Positions 63,323 to 64,000 of a stretch of DNA of 64,000 nt are shown here, in pieces. The notes beneath the pieces were generated by a model. It had not been told where the DNA came from, made no database searches, and saw only the letters and a program-made list of their open reading frames with translations. Position numbers and translations under genes: made by a program. Where the stretch lies: positions 1-64,000 of the forward strand of contig NZ_PJJJ01000028.1 of NCBI RefSeq assembly GCF_002929495.1. Direction: 5' to 3'. The stretch comes from Cryobacterium sp. Y82. GTDB taxonomy: Bacteria; Actinomycetota; Actinomycetes; Actinomycetales; Microbacteriaceae. Within the stretch, counting starts at the first letter, position 1. Every line of letters begins with the position of its first letter.

Positions 63323-63404
63323 CAGAGAGTCCTCACTTTGGCTTTCTTCGCAGCCATAGGGTAGCCACCGCACAAATCGGAGCTTAGTGAGGGATTCTCA
63401 GGAG

Positions 63405-63453
63405 CAAACTCCCCCAAACAGGGGTGGAACGATCCCCTGTTTGAGGGAGTTTG
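63405..63453. terminator. Long hairpin after the ABC-2 permease gene
   Basis: Two 20-nt arms (CAAACTCCCCCAAACAGGGG and its complement with one mismatch) are separated by 9 nt. On the minus strand it starts 2 nt after the permease stop and lies about 80 nt upstream of the LamG protein start, so it is probably the permease terminator. Confidence 0.7.
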
Positions 63454-63454
63454 G

Positions 63455-64000
63455 CTAGGTGACGTCCTTCTTCCAGCTCACGGCATAGCCGATCACGGTG
63501 GCGACCAGGGCGTAGCCGAGCAGTACCAGGCCGCCCTGCCACCAGTCCAGGGGCATTGAAGCAGACGGATTCGCGAGGTTCAGAAAGCTCGACCCGACCA
63601 GCGCATCACTTGCGGCACCGGGCAGAAAGTTTCCGATTGTCGCGGTGACCTCGAGAAAAGATGCTGCCAGCCGCAGCAGCGGTTCAACGAACTGGGTGAA
63701 GGCCAGCACGATCACGATCGAGGCGACCTGGTTTGGCACAAGCACCCCGAGGCCCACGCCGATCGCTGCCCACAGGCCCATGGCCAGCAAGGTGCGGGCG
63801 ACAAGCAGCCAGGTTTCCGAGTCGATCAGCAGCGCATCCACCCCGAACGCGCTCAGCACCCCGCCACCGAGACCAACGGATGCCGCCAGCGCGACTACCC
63901 CGAAGCCCGCGCCGACCAGGATCAGCGTCACGGTCTTCGCTCCGAGCACGAGGCCGCGGCGGGGTGTGGCCAGGAAGGTGGGGGTGAGGGTCTGGTGGCG
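63455..64000 (-). CDS. ABC-2-type transporter permease, C-terminal part
   Basis: The frame is open to the right edge of the window (RHQTLTPTFLATPRRGLVLGAKTVTLI...), so the N-terminal part is missing. The visible 181 residues contain about five hydrophobic helices (LILVGAGFGVVALAASVGLG, LLAMGLWAAIGVGLGVLV, VASIVIVLAFTQFV, GGLVLLGYALVATVIGYAV) in the pattern of ABC-2 drug/bacteriocin exporter permeases, where TFLATPRRG and LGAKT are typical of the first cytoplasmic loop. The ATPase partner would be expected upstream, outside the window. Confidence 0.8.
   Translation of the reverse strand, partial: RHQTLTPTFLATPRRGLVLGAKTVTLILVGAGFGVVALAASVGLGGGVLSAFGVDALLIDSETWLLVARTLLAMGLWAAIGVGLGVLVPNQVASIVIVLAFTQFVEPLLRLAASFLEVTATIGNFLPGAASDALVGSSFLNLANPSASMPLDWWQGGLVLLGYALVATVIGYAVSWKKDVT

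Overview
This is high-GC DNA from an actinobacterium, most likely a member of the Microbacteriaceae (Cryobacterium-like). The evidence is the GTG/TTG start usage, actinobacterial gene families (NucS, HemQ, DUF3618, Phage_holin_3_6), a DtxR-type iron box, and a very frequent GCGGATGC/ACGGATGC octamer. No rRNA, tRNA, CRISPR array or insertion sequence was recognised. The family-level placement is inference.

Layout. 1-450: 3' end of a surface protein with bacterial Ig-like domains. 504-6018: a Tat-exported multicopper oxidase, a NarL-type two-component system and a SARP-type regulator whose upstream flank is a degenerate membrane-anchored frame. 6093-7858: thiC behind a TPP riboswitch. 7891-11749: a kinase-like/LuxR hybrid regulator divergent from hxlB-hxlA (ribulose monophosphate formaldehyde fixation), then a FAD amine-oxidase-like gene behind a palindromic leader and a six-codon upstream ORF. 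11760-15473: HAD phosphatase, NucS, two lipoproteins, a damaged SGNH hydrolase and an MFS remnant. 15528-20571: an SDR divergent from an iron-box-controlled ferric-iron ABC transporter. 20806-27419: an ABC sugar/phosphoester importer followed by three overlapping hydrolase genes (HAD, metallo-beta-lactamase, endonuclease/exonuclease/phosphatase). This is the best candidate for an undescribed functional cassette.

27475-42268: MATE exporter, pntAA-pntAB-pntB transhydrogenase, a 5'-3' exonuclease domain protein, an M13 peptidase, a beta-lactamase-like serine hydrolase, a hydroxyisobutyrate dehydrogenase-like enzyme, a large lipoprotein, xylulokinase and a PIG-V-like mannosyltransferase. 42297-47431: YbdD-CstA, glycyl-tRNA synthetase and a zinc alcohol dehydrogenase.

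47428-58876 is a nearly complete heme locus: hemA divergent from hemE-hemY, then three small envelope-type genes, then hemQ-hemH-hemC-hemD-hemB-hemL. HemQ, together with a ferrochelatase carrying Fe-S-type cysteines, indicates the coproporphyrin-dependent route. 59007-64000 holds a small conserved protein, a 1314-residue LamG/PKD secreted protein and the 3' part of an ABC-2 permease that runs off the window.
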